The translations under genes were made by a program, and so were the position numbers. 64,000 bases of DNA. It comes from Rhodococcus sp. IEGM 1381 (lineage in GTDB: Bacteria; Actinomycetota; Actinomycetes; Mycobacteriales; Mycobacteriaceae). Under the pieces are notes generated by a model that was not told where the DNA came from, did not search any database, and saw only the letters and a list, made by a program, of their open reading frames with translations. The stretch covers positions 124,001 through 188,000 of the forward strand of contig NZ_JASHKQ010000006.1 in assembly GCF_030056795.1 (NCBI RefSeq). The letters are read 5' to 3'. Numbering within the stretch: the first letter of the stretch is position 1; the number at the start of each line of letters is the position of its first letter. Below are positions 26,009-33,906 of the stretch, in pieces.

Positions 26009-27013
26009 TCAGACCAGACGTGCCTCGGGCGAGCCAGTCTTGCCCGCGTCACGCTCGACGGAATCTCCGAGGGCCTCGTCGATCTTCGCGAGAACGTCGG
26101 CGTCGAGTGTGACCTCCGAGGCCTTGATGTTCTCGGCGATCTGCTCCGGCCGCGAGGCCCCGACGAGTGCGGCGGCGATGTTGTCGTTGGCCAACACCCA
26201 AGCAACGGCCAACTGCGCCATGGTGATTCCCAGATCGTCGGCAATCGGCTTCAGCTGCTGCACCCGGGTGAGCGTCTGATCGTCGAGGTAGCGCGCGATC
26301 ATCTTGTCGCCGCCCTTGTCATCCTTGGCGCGCGAACCATCGGGCAGGGGTTGACCGGGAAGGTACTTACCGGTGAGCACGCCCTGGGCGATGGGCGACC
26401 AAACGATCTGCGAGATGCCCAGTTCCTTCGACGTCGGGATCACCTGATCCTCGATGACACGCCACAGGGCCGAATACTGCGGCTGGTTCGAGATGATCGA
26501 GAAGCCGTTCTGGCGGGCGAGTTCCTGACCGCGTCGCAGCTGATCGGCCGTCCACTCCGAGACGCCGATGTAGAGCGCCTTGCCCTGACGGACGACATCA
26601 CCGAAGGCGGCGATGGTCTCTTCGAGCGGGGTCTCGACGTCGTAGCGATGCGCCTGGTAGAGGTCGACGTAATCGGTGCCGAGCCGACGCAGCGAGGCGT
26701 CGATGCCTTCGAGGATGTGCTTGCGTGAGAGTCCGGTGTCGTTGGGGCCCTTGGGTCCGACGGGGAAATAGACCTTGGTGAAAATCTCGAGCGATTGCCG
26801 ACGCTCCCCTTTCAGCGCGTCGCCCAGCACCGTCTCGGCAGCTCCGTTGGCGTAGACGTCGGCGGTGTCGAACGTGGTGATGCCCGCATCGAGAGCGGCG
26901 CGTACACACTGGGTGGCGATGTCGTACTCCACCTGCGATCCGTGCGTCAACCAGTTGCCGTAGGTGATCTCCGAGATCTTCAGTCCACTGTTTCCGAGGT
27001 ATCTGTAAGCCAT
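26009..27013 (-). CDS. Aldo/keto reductase (KCNAB/YghZ-like)
   Basis: A 334-residue (alpha/beta)8 reductase starting MAYRYLGNSGLKISEITYGN. The tetrad is Asp49, Tyr54 (DTADVYANG), Lys80 and His122 (YQAHRYD). The C-terminal VGASRPEQIAENIKA binds the NADPH phosphate. The N-terminus and length match the potassium-channel beta-subunit-like AKR6 or YghZ group, which reduce aldehydes such as methylglyoxal. The start at 27013 is chosen over an upstream frame of poor composition. It lies 45 bases after the carboxylesterase start on the same strand and may be cotranscribed with it. Confidence 0.92.
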   Translation of the reverse strand: MAYRYLGNSGLKISEITYGNWLTHGSQVEYDIATQCVRAALDAGITTFDTADVYANGAAETVLGDALKGERRQSLEIFTKVYFPVGPKGPNDTGLSRKHILEGIDASLRRLGTDYVDLYQAHRYDVETPLEETIAAFGDVVRQGKALYIGVSEWTADQLRRGQELARQNGFSIISNQPQYSALWRVIEDQVIPTSKELGISQIVWSPIAQGVLTGKYLPGQPLPDGSRAKDDKGGDKMIARYLDDQTLTRVQQLKPIADDLGITMAQLAVAWVLANDNIAAALVGASRPEQIAENIKASEVTLDADVLAKIDEALGDSVERDAGKTGSPEARLV

Positions 27014-27068
27014 GCAGAAAACGGTACTCCGGTGACCGACGGAGGTTCTATCCGTCGCCGGGAGCCGA

Positions 27069-28319
27069 CTACAGCGACGACCGACGATCGAGTACCCACG
27101 TCCCGACACCCGCGAGGACGACCGTCACGACTGCCGCGCCCGTCGAGAGCCACAGGTCGGTGCTGGGCGAGAACGTACTGGTGTCGATCGAGGTCAGCGG
27201 CGTGTATGCCGTCCATCCGTAGGTGACGACCATCGGCACCGTGATCGCCACCGGTACTGCGAGGCCCAGGGTCAAGGTCGTGGGGGTCGAGGTTGTGGGA
27301 GTAGACGACCTGCACGAGACATACAGATAGGCCGCGGCAGCAGGGAAGATCACCAGGCTCGCCGCGTAGTTGACGTTGTCCAACGGTTCGCTCTCGAACA
27401 GTGCCGTCGCGCAGACCACCGCCAGAACTACGAAGCCGATCAGCGGACGCCCCCAACGTAATCCGAGTGCCGCGCCGGCCGCCACCGTGAGTGCCGTCAC
27501 GGCCACGAGCCCGAGTACCCAGACTCCGTCCGACACGTCGATCCCCACCCCGGCGGTGGTGGTCGACGTGAGCAAGACCGCCGCGCCCACGAGAACGGAC
27601 ACGCCACCGCGCCCCGGCAACAGTGCAGCAGCCCCGAAGAGTACGGGGACGGTGAGGAGGCCGAAATACCACCGTCCCTCGAACCCGAAGCCCCCACGGA
27701 ACACGTCGTGCAAGAACAGCAGATTGAGCAGCAACCCGCCGACCGCGATCAGCAGGATCGCCCCCACCGTGCGGATATTGCTGTCGGGTGACGGGTAGTC
27801 ATCAGCGTGGTCGACACGAGCCACCCACGCCGTCGCCAAAACCACGAGTGCGCACAGGACCGGAATTACCACCGGTGTGCCGATATCGGATTCGGTGAGG
27901 TAGTCGGCGTAACGCCGCGGAATGCCTGGGTACTGAAACGCCTCGACCGCACCTGCACTGAGCAGACCGAGAAGGAATGATCCGATCAGCAGCGCTTGTC
28001 GAATTCGTGAACCGTTCGCCCGTACTGCTGTGCATCCCAACAGAACTCCGCCCGCTATCACTTCGGCGAGGTCGGAGGGCATCAGCAGTGCCGTCACCCC
28101 AGCGACGACAGCCGCGGCGATGGCCAACCCTGCCAGGACGATGCGACGCCGAACGGTCATGGCAATGGCCGACGCCATGACCACCGCAACCGCGACTCCC
28201 CCGCCGCCACTCGAGAACAGCACTCCACCGGCGCTGGTGTCGCCGAAGATGTCGACCCCGTCCGTCTGCATCGACAATCCGGCCAGCAACCCGGTGAGCA
28301 GTACCGTAAGCACAACCAT
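27069..28319 (-). CDS. Hypothetical polytopic membrane protein
   Basis: A 416-residue protein with about ten to twelve hydrophobic helices, starting MVVLTVLLTGLLAGLSMQTD at 28319. An upstream in-frame start would overlap the MarR gene in a shadow-like way. Small residues (Gly, Ala, Val) dominate the helices and loops are short; a Ser/Thr-rich stretch (SSTPTTSTPTTLTLGLAV) lies near residue 345. No transporter signature or catalytic motif is visible and I do not recognise a family. It follows the MarR gene by seven bases and is probably in the DJ-1/MarR operon. Confidence 0.7.
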   Translation of the reverse strand: MVVLTVLLTGLLAGLSMQTDGVDIFGDTSAGGVLFSSGGGGVAVAVVMASAIAMTVRRRIVLAGLAIAAAVVAGVTALLMPSDLAEVIAGGVLLGCTAVRANGSRIRQALLIGSFLLGLLSAGAVEAFQYPGIPRRYADYLTESDIGTPVVIPVLCALVVLATAWVARVDHADDYPSPDSNIRTVGAILLIAVGGLLLNLLFLHDVFRGGFGFEGRWYFGLLTVPVLFGAAALLPGRGGVSVLVGAAVLLTSTTTAGVGIDVSDGVWVLGLVAVTALTVAAGAALGLRWGRPLIGFVVLAVVCATALFESEPLDNVNYAASLVIFPAAAAYLYVSCRSSTPTTSTPTTLTLGLAVPVAITVPMVVTYGWTAYTPLTSIDTSTFSPSTDLWLSTGAAVVTVVLAGVGTWVLDRRSSL

Positions 28320-28326
28320 GCCCGAA

Positions 28327-28791
28327 TTATGCACTGCCGCCGCGGTAGTCCCGGGATGCCGCGAGAATCTTGTCGAGGGTAGCCGCGAACGCATGCAACT
28401 CGTCCTCCCCCACTGCAGCTCCCACGGCGTCCGACCACGCGTATTGAGCATCTCGCAGCGAGGCGACCGTATCGCGCCCCTTGGGTGTGGGCTCGAGGAG
28501 CTTGGCCCGCTTGTGGTGAGGATTGTCTATGTACACCGCCCAGCCTCTGTCCACCAACAGATTTGCGGTCCTTTGCACGCTCTGCCGCGCCAGTCCCAGC
28601 CCGACGCGTCGCGCGATGTCTGCGACCGAGAGTGGCTCGTCCAGGGTGGCTCCGAGGACCTGCCACCAGGCCGGCGTCAGACCCGTCGGCGCGGTGATGT
28701 CCTGTGCCGCAGCGAGAAACTCGCCGTTGAGCTCGAAAACGGGCAGCACCAGCGCAGTCAGCGCGTCCCCCTCCGGGCTGCGGTCGGTCAT
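28327..28791 (-). CDS. MarR-family transcriptional regulator
   Basis: A 154-residue MarR protein starting MTDRSPEGDALTALVLPVFE. The winged helix-turn-helix covers about residues 35-105: LTPAWWQVLGATLDEPLSVA, then VADIARRVGLGLARQSVQRTA, and the wing NPHHKRAKLLEPTPKG. The start overlaps the stop of the DJ-1 gene by four bases, so the regulator is made from the operon it probably controls. Two identical-arm palindromes upstream of that operon are the likely binding sites. Confidence 0.9.
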   Translation of the reverse strand: MTDRSPEGDALTALVLPVFELNGEFLAAAQDITAPTGLTPAWWQVLGATLDEPLSVADIARRVGLGLARQSVQRTANLLVDRGWAVYIDNPHHKRAKLLEPTPKGRDTVASLRDAQYAWSDAVGAAVGEDELHAFAATLDKILAASRDYRGGSA

Positions 28792-29387
28792 GCCCCCGCC
28801 AACTGGTCGTAGTACTTTCGCTCTCCTGTTGTGTAAAGGCCGTACCAGGCGTCGACGATCGGTTGTGGAAACACGTTCAGCCGCTCGAACACCAGCTTGG
28901 CGAATTCGATGGGTGCCGTCGCGCCTGCGGTGATCACGGTGCCGTCGGACACCGCTTTTTCTTCTCGGTAGTACTCGGCACCACGGTATTCGGTTGCCTG
29001 CGTCAGGAAATCGGCGGCATTCGAGGTGTGCGGACGTGCGTCGAGCAGTCCGGTCCGGGCCAGGCCGTAGGTTGCACCGCAGATCGCCGCAACCGGAGTA
29101 CCCGCCGCAACCAGTTCTGCGGCCAAACCTAGAGCCGCATCGTGGCCAACATTCCAGGTCGCCGCACCCGGCAATATCAGAGCATCGACGGACGGAAGAT
29201 CCGCCAGGGCCAGATCGGGCGTGATTCGCAATCCTCCCATCGTCGTGACGGCCTCCCCCGTCTCGGAGGCGACGATCAGCCGGTTGGCATCCGGGTCCTG
29301 CTCGCGGGCCATGGCCAGGCCTGCGGTGAGGTATCCGTACTCCCAGTCGGCCATGGTGTCGGTGGCGTAGAGCGCAATGGTGGTCAT
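28788..29387 (-). CDS. DJ-1/PfpI family protein
   Basis: A 199-residue flavodoxin-like protein of the DJ-1/PfpI superfamily. The nucleophile elbow is AAICGATYG with Cys103, and ALILPGAATWN (about 69-79) forms the other side of the pocket. WEYGYLTAGLA and the TSNAADFLTQA stretch match the YhbO-like/glutamine amidotransferase-like group found next to MarR genes. Function may be protein or small-molecule stress handling; the substrate is not known. First gene of an operon with MarR and a membrane protein. Confidence 0.87.
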   Translation of the reverse strand: MTTIALYATDTMADWEYGYLTAGLAMAREQDPDANRLIVASETGEAVTTMGGLRITPDLALADLPSVDALILPGAATWNVGHDAALGLAAELVAAGTPVAAICGATYGLARTGLLDARPHTSNAADFLTQATEYRGAEYYREEKAVSDGTVITAGATAPIEFAKLVFERLNVFPQPIVDAWYGLYTTGERKYYDQLAGA

Positions 29388-29407
29388 CGGAACGTCCTCG
29401 CATCGAT

Positions 29408-29423
29408 TGACAGGATGCTGTCA
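29408..29423. promoter_or_regulatory. Candidate MarR operator, site 1
   Basis: TGACAG-GATG-CTGTCA has perfect six-base arms and starts 21 bases upstream of the DJ-1 start. It shares its arms with site 2, whose centre is 28 bases further from the gene. Autoregulation by the downstream MarR is the likely use. Confidence 0.65.
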
Positions 29424-29433
29424 TCATTGCCGC

Positions 29434-29453
29434 ATTGACAGCATCCTGTCAAT
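29434..29453. promoter_or_regulatory. Candidate MarR operator, site 2
   Basis: ATTGACAG-CATC-CTGTCAAT has perfect eight-base arms. Together with site 1 it makes a tandem operator in front of the DJ-1/MarR operon. Confidence 0.65.
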
Positions 29454-29514
29454 ACTCGGCAGCACTCGAGTTGCCCGCGCACGGGGATCCAGCTCGTCCA
29501 TCCAGTCGTATTAC

Positions 29515-29530
29515 TCAACCAAATGGTTGA
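29515..29530. promoter_or_regulatory. Candidate ArsR operator
   Basis: TCAACCA-AA-TGGTTGA has perfect seven-base arms and lies 53-68 bases upstream of the ArsR start. CAACCA/TGGTTG palindromes are typical of ArsR repressors paired with SRPBCC proteins, to my knowledge. It probably overlaps the promoter of the arsR-SRPBCC operon. Confidence 0.65.
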
Positions 29531-29582
29531 CGATGCACGTCACGCGGCTTACTCTCGGCCCCATCGAGAAAGAGAGACGGCG

Positions 29583-29963
29583 ATGGACGATCACACGGAG
29601 CAACTCGACAAGACGTTCGCGGCATTGGCCGACCCCACTCGTCGCGACATGGTGGCGCGGCTCGCCGGCGCAGACGCAAGCGTCAGCGAATTGGCGGAGC
29701 CCTACGACATGAGTCTGCAGGCCGTATCCAAGCACGTGAAGGTGCTCGAGGAGGCCGGCCTGGTCACCCGAAGCAAAGATGCCCAGCGTCGGCCGGTGCA
29801 TCTGGACGCGGAGGTGTTCGGCCTCGTGGCGAAATGGATCGAGCGCTATCGACAGGAAGCAGAACAACGCTACCGACGCCTCGACGCCCTGCTGGACAGC
29901 ATGGACAGCATGGACATCGAGGATAACCAGACGAAGACCCCGCACACGAAAGAAGCGTCGTAA
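29583..29963 (+). CDS. ArsR-family regulator
   Basis: A 126-residue winged-helix protein starting MDDHTEQLDKTFAALADPTRR. The recognition helix is in LAEPYDMSLQAVSKHVKVLEEAGLV, with the wing RSKDAQRRPVHLD. It lacks the CxC metal site of arsenic sensors. ADPTRRDMVARL and the pairing with an SRPBCC gene place it in the SdpR/YgaV-like subgroup that lacks a metal ligand. GAGAG before the ATG is the ribosome binding site. The next gene starts three bases after its stop. Confidence 0.9.
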   Translation: MDDHTEQLDKTFAALADPTRRDMVARLAGADASVSELAEPYDMSLQAVSKHVKVLEEAGLVTRSKDAQRRPVHLDAEVFGLVAKWIERYRQEAEQRYRRLDALLDSMDSMDIEDNQTKTPHTKEAS

Positions 29964-29965
29964 CC

Positions 29966-31006
29966 ATGTACGAAACCGAGATCCTCGCGGACGAGAAAGT
30001 ACCCACGATCGAGATCGTTCGGGAGTTCGATGCAACGCCGGAGCAGTTGTTCCGCGCTCACATCGATCCCGAACTGTACCGAAAGTGGGTGGGGCCCAGA
30101 TCGTTGACCACGCGAATTCTGAAGTGGGAGGGCCATACCGGAGGCTCCTGGGCATTCGCCAACGATCGGGACGGCAAAGAGATCGCTGCTTTCTTCGGCA
30201 GCTTCCACGAGGTCAGGGACAACGAGCGGATCGTGTGGACGTTCACCTACGAGGGCCAACCCGATTCGGTTGCCCTCGAGACCCTCACATTCGAGGGCCG
30301 CGACGGCGGCGGGACACGGCTGAGAGTGCTGAGCGTGATGTCCGACTTTGCAACTCGGGACGGCATGCTGTCCAGCGGCATGGATGTCGGGGTGAAGGAG
30401 GGCTACGACAAACTCGACGAACTGCTCGGGCAACGAACAGGTCCGGCCCAGCAGCACCTGCAGGACGCCGCCGTGTTCACCGCGCTCGTCGAGTCCGCGT
30501 CGCCCGAGGACTGGTCACGCCCGAGCCCGGTATCGGACTGGGCCGCAATCGATGTCGTGAAGCACCTGATCGAGTGGTCTCGCGGCTTTCTCGCGGGCGG
30601 CGCAGGAATCGAATTCCAGACTCTCGACATCGAGGCCGACCCGAAAGCCGCATGGAGGCAACACGTCGCCGACATCCAGGCAATTCTCGACGACCCTTCC
30701 GACCGCGTCTCGAGCAACCCGCACACGGGAGACATGCCGGTGGACAAGGCGATCGCGATGTTCTACACCGCCGACATCTGGATGCACTCCTGGGACCTGG
30801 CGAAAGCCCTTGGCCTGGAACCCGACTTGGGCCAGGAGCGCTGCGCGGCGGCCCTCGACGCCATGCGACCGATGGAGCAGATGCTACGGGACAGCGGGCA
30901 GTACGGGCCCGCCATCTCGATCGGCGACGACGCGTCCGCGCAGGACAAACTTATGGCCTTCATCGGCCGTGACCCGCACTGGAAGGCCCAGGTTCCGGGG
31001 GATTGA
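29966..31006 (+). CDS. SRPBCC (AHSA1) domain fused to TIGR03086-type DinB/MDMPI domain
   Basis: A 346-residue fusion. Residues about 10-155 are an AHSA1/START-like domain (VREFDATPEQLFRAHIDPEL, with WVGPRSLTT, GGSWAF and GYDKLDELL). Residues about 165-346 are a TIGR03086-like domain of the DinB/maleylpyruvate isomerase superfamily (VFTALVESASPEDWSRPSPV, then DVVKHLIEWSRGF and MHSWDLAKALGL), which keeps candidate metal-binding His residues (VKHLIEW, MHSWDL). These two domains are often separate genes near an ArsR repressor. Function is not known; hydrophobic ligand binding or thiol-dependent chemistry is possible. It follows the ArsR gene by three bases. Confidence 0.87.
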   Translation: MYETEILADEKVPTIEIVREFDATPEQLFRAHIDPELYRKWVGPRSLTTRILKWEGHTGGSWAFANDRDGKEIAAFFGSFHEVRDNERIVWTFTYEGQPDSVALETLTFEGRDGGGTRLRVLSVMSDFATRDGMLSSGMDVGVKEGYDKLDELLGQRTGPAQQHLQDAAVFTALVESASPEDWSRPSPVSDWAAIDVVKHLIEWSRGFLAGGAGIEFQTLDIEADPKAAWRQHVADIQAILDDPSDRVSSNPHTGDMPVDKAIAMFYTADIWMHSWDLAKALGLEPDLGQERCAAALDAMRPMEQMLRDSGQYGPAISIGDDASAQDKLMAFIGRDPHWKAQVPGD

Positions 31007-31015
31007 ACCGCCTTT

Positions 31016-31032
31016 CGGGCCTGCAGAGCCCG
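31016..31032 (+). terminator. Weak hairpin after the ArsR-SRPBCC operon
   Basis: CGGGC (31016-31020) and GCCCG (31028-31032) enclose a 7-base loop just after the stop. Short arms and no U-tract make this a weak call. Confidence 0.35.
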
Positions 31033-31206
31033 ATTCGGCTGAACGCCTGACCTGCACCACCTGTGTATTTACGACCGCGAGCACCGCGCGCCAAGGATGG
31101 ACCGCAACGGCGTCCCGGTCTGGGAGTTTAAACGCGACAGGAAGACAAATTTAGACCTGGCCACGAGCACTAGCTGGGCTACTTCGGAGGGGCGAACCTT
31201 ATCCGC
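31033..31206. other. Gene-free edge of the AT-rich island
   Basis: No supported gene. A short frame (about 31063-31206) reads YDREHRAPRMDRNGVPVWEF, then a stop at the island side. It looks like the end of a protein, but has no start of its own and no match that I recognise. The G+C content drops from about here. Confidence 0.4.
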
Positions 31207-31428
31207 CTAAAAAACGCGGTGACGCCGCAGAGCTACGACTGAGCCTGAAGGAGAGCTACCGATCCCTGCTGGCATGGCCGAATCACGGTTTGCAAGCAGG
31301 TTGGCCACCAGTCGGGAGTCAACCTCCTGCGCCGAAGGCTCATCGTCATCTATGCGAATTGTCTTTCGATCGTCCCGATCTGACGGATCTGGGCCAAGGA
31401 CAAACGCCATGAGCTCACTGATCGACAT
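31207..31428 (-). CDS. Small hydrophilic protein overlapping the island membrane protein
   Basis: A 73-residue protein (MSISELMAFVLGPDPSDRDD, later an acidic stretch DDDEPSAQEVDSRLVANLLA and a basic C-terminus ALRRHRVF). The start at 31428 has AAAGG four bases upstream; an earlier ATG at 31452 would add eight residues. Either way it overlaps the 3' end of the large membrane protein gene in another frame, so translation may be coupled. No family recognised. The two genes form a likely two-component cassette of unknown role. Confidence 0.55.
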   Translation of the reverse strand: MSISELMAFVLGPDPSDRDDRKTIRIDDDEPSAQEVDSRLVANLLANRDSAMPAGIGSSPSGSVVALRRHRVF

Positions 31429-33391
31429 ATTGCCTTTCGCCTCCCTGGTCAAGATCGCCAGGGTCCTCTAGAGCCCCTGGCGGCTGATCACCCAAAATCC
31501 GCTTGCGACTACCATAGGCGCACAACATGTAGAACCACCCAAATCTTGTGATTCGAATCACAAATATAGCACTGGCCAGCAGAGCCAGACACAACCCCAC
31601 TGCTAGCAGCACAGTCCACAGGCCGTCTGACAGCAGCCTCAGACGGATCGCACTGTCTTTGGTTACGAGCCCACCCACGAACATGGACACTTCCCAAACC
31701 AGAAGAGCTGCACCGCTAAAGCTTAGAGCAACGGCAGTAACCGAGACGTTAAGAGAGTTCTTCGCTCTCGCGGTGAACACCGTAACGGCCGTCGTAAGCA
31801 TAAGGGGAAATGCAATTGAAAACGCCAGAATATTACTTGTCTCACCTTTACCCTCCAGCAAAGTTTGCTTCGCAACTGCACTGATACCCACCACCACAAT
31901 TAACCAGAGCATCGCCAAAAGATCGGATCCATACGGCTTCTCGTACACGTTAAAGCGAACTTCTCGCGCGTGACCGACCGAGCTAGAGAACAATCGCGAA
32001 GACCTCAGATATAGGTGCGCGCGGGACAGACCAAGGGTCGGCAGCCGCACGTATGGACCTTGCCCGAGCATAGCCGGATAGCTGGAACGTTCCTCTATCG
32101 ACCCATCTTCGTTGACGACCGTAGTGGCACCGATGTAGGACCCAGAAGGGATAGTCATCTCCAAATGGAAACTGGAACACGTGTGCGCCCTCGACAACGG
32201 GATCACTATGAACCCGGCAGGTGCGGTAAGGCTCCGCCAAGCTCGCTTGAGCGAAAGCTCGCTGAATTTCAGACTTCGAGGCGGTAGCAGCTGCCTGGTG
32301 TCCAAAACGTATTCATACGTGATGTCGTACCATTCTTGACGTTCAACACATAGAATAATCGCATATCGCTCGATGCATGTTTGAGCCATAAATTTTGCGG
32401 AAGCGTGTGCTCCCGGATGTTTGCTACTCGACGCAAAGCAGGCTTCCAATGCCGACTGACAATCTTCGACCTGTTCTACCGTTAGCAAAAGATTCGCTGG
32501 TACCATAAATTTCGACACCAGGGTACTGAACTTAGTTACGAACTCCTCTCCCCATTCGTTAAATTCCTCAGGTAAGTCGTATGCCTCACGAAACAACACG
32601 ATGATTACTGCCAGGTAACGGACTTGAGACTGGTGGAAGCTTAGCGACTCCACCGAGTCTGCCCCTTCCACCGAAATCTTCATTCCGTCATATAGTTGCC
32701 CTTTCATAGGGTAAAGGACCGGCAGATATACAGGTTCCTTGACCTTTGATTCATCCCCCGAACTGCCCGGAGAATATTTTTCGTCAAGGGCAATATTGCT
32801 GTGATGAACCGCCTGGCGGCCTGTTTTTGACGTGAGCATCCGTTCGACTTTCAGTTCTTCGGTGAGTCGACCCCGATGCGCATCGGGATTAACAACCATT
32901 GAGGCAAACTCAACGACAGCCGACCTTGGCCACGTATTCGCAATTCTAAAAGCCTCATCCAGTTGCCTACTCACCAAGACATAGACATCCTCGACGCTTA
33001 TCTGCTGAGCCTTTGCGGTTGGCACCGGTTTCTTCAAGCGGATTCTTGCGCAGATTTGTACTATCCAACCTATCAACAAGGCTTGATTGAGAGCTTCGGG
33101 CACCTTACCCGAGACCGCGAAGTAGCACCAAAATGCGCTTGTAACCGCCAAAATTCCACCGAGATAGTTGGTCACTCGGCGCCCATAAGTGCGTGATCCA
33201 AGATTCCAAGCAAAACTAATACATAGCCAAAATATGAGCAACGACCCAATAGTCCCAAGAAGCCAGTAGAAAAAACCACCCAGCAAACTACTTTCAGGGA
33301 ATATAAAATCGATCAAGTATCTTCTTACGAAGATAATTATTCCACCCAGTATCGCACTGATGAAGCTTCTGGTCACCCACGCATGATTCAT
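31415..33391 (-). CDS. Large membrane protein of unknown function in an AT-rich island
   Basis: A 658-residue protein. Three hydrophobic segments lie at the N-terminus (about 8-95), a long soluble domain at about 110-490, and four segments at about 495-635 (for example LLAMLWLIVVVGISAVAKQ, ILAFSIAFPLMLTTAVTVF and LLAVGLCLALLASAIFVIRI). The soluble part has features such as EELKVERMLTSKTGR, PVYLPVLYPMKGQLYDGMK and YIGATTVVNEDGSIEERSSY, a pattern that suggests beta structure, but I recognise no family or catalytic motif. Codon use and base composition differ sharply from neighbours (as little as a third G+C in 33301-33360). GGGGG before the ATG is a likely ribosome binding site. Probably acquired by transfer. 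Confidence 0.78.
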   Translation of the reverse strand: MNHAWVTRSFISAILGGIIIFVRRYLIDFIFPESSLLGGFFYWLLGTIGSLLIFWLCISFAWNLGSRTYGRRVTNYLGGILAVTSAFWCYFAVSGKVPEALNQALLIGWIVQICARIRLKKPVPTAKAQQISVEDVYVLVSRQLDEAFRIANTWPRSAVVEFASMVVNPDAHRGRLTEELKVERMLTSKTGRQAVHHSNIALDEKYSPGSSGDESKVKEPVYLPVLYPMKGQLYDGMKISVEGADSVESLSFHQSQVRYLAVIIVLFREAYDLPEEFNEWGEEFVTKFSTLVSKFMVPANLLLTVEQVEDCQSALEACFASSSKHPGAHASAKFMAQTCIERYAIILCVERQEWYDITYEYVLDTRQLLPPRSLKFSELSLKRAWRSLTAPAGFIVIPLSRAHTCSSFHLEMTIPSGSYIGATTVVNEDGSIEERSSYPAMLGQGPYVRLPTLGLSRAHLYLRSSRLFSSSVGHAREVRFNVYEKPYGSDLLAMLWLIVVVGISAVAKQTLLEGKGETSNILAFSIAFPLMLTTAVTVFTARAKNSLNVSVTAVALSFSGAALLVWEVSMFVGGLVTKDSAIRLRLLSDGLWTVLLAVGLCLALLASAIFVIRITRFGWFYMLCAYGSRKRILGDQPPGALEDPGDLDQGGERQYVDQ

Positions 33392-33906
33392 CGAACACCC
33401 CCGCCCTATTTTCCCGGCTTACGCATTGTGAGCTCGCGACTAAATTTGACCACACAAAGACCTCCGTCGCCAGCTTCGATAGCGAAACGAATCATTTATC
33501 ATTCGGTCGGTCTATGCGAGGGCCCAGCCCGATGCGTCGTGCGCAACAAAACCGACAGCGAAAAAGTCGATGGCCAAGTGTCGGCAGTGAGGTTGGCTGC
33601 GCGTCCGGACCGACATTTCCATACTTTGGGAGCCGGATGAGCCGCAAACAACGCTTAACTGAGTCGCAAGCCTGCGCGTGGCGCGGGGTTCGACGTGCGT
33701 TCCAGGCGGCGGCGGGCACGTCGTGTGCAATCCGAGCCCCGCGGTCAACTGTCAGAGAAGGGAAATGGCCGCGTCCTCTGAGCGCGCCTCCAAAACGAGG
33801 ACGCGACCCCAACAAGGGCGCGGAGCCCGAGCGCAAGTCCCACCACGGCAGTCCGACCGCCTCGCGCCTGCGGCGTTAGTCAAAGTTGTAACGTCGTGAG
33901 CCACGT
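33392..33906. other. Gene-free stretch behind the AT-rich island
   Basis: About 515 bases with no convincing gene on either strand. The open frames are Arg/Ser-rich, lack start context and read like shadows. Base composition changes from AT-rich (33392-33550) back to GC-rich (33680 on), so this may be debris at the island border plus the promoter of the membrane protein gene. No tRNA, integrase or direct repeat was found. Confidence 0.5.

Noticed and set aside
24974-26728. A 584-codon frame opposite the carboxylesterase and aldo/keto reductase
   Set aside because: It spans two well-supported genes on the other strand and has shadow-like composition.
31033-33906. Prophage or integrative element around the AT-rich island
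   Set aside because: No integrase, recombinase, capsid gene, tRNA or direct repeat was found, only unusual base composition and two unknown genes.
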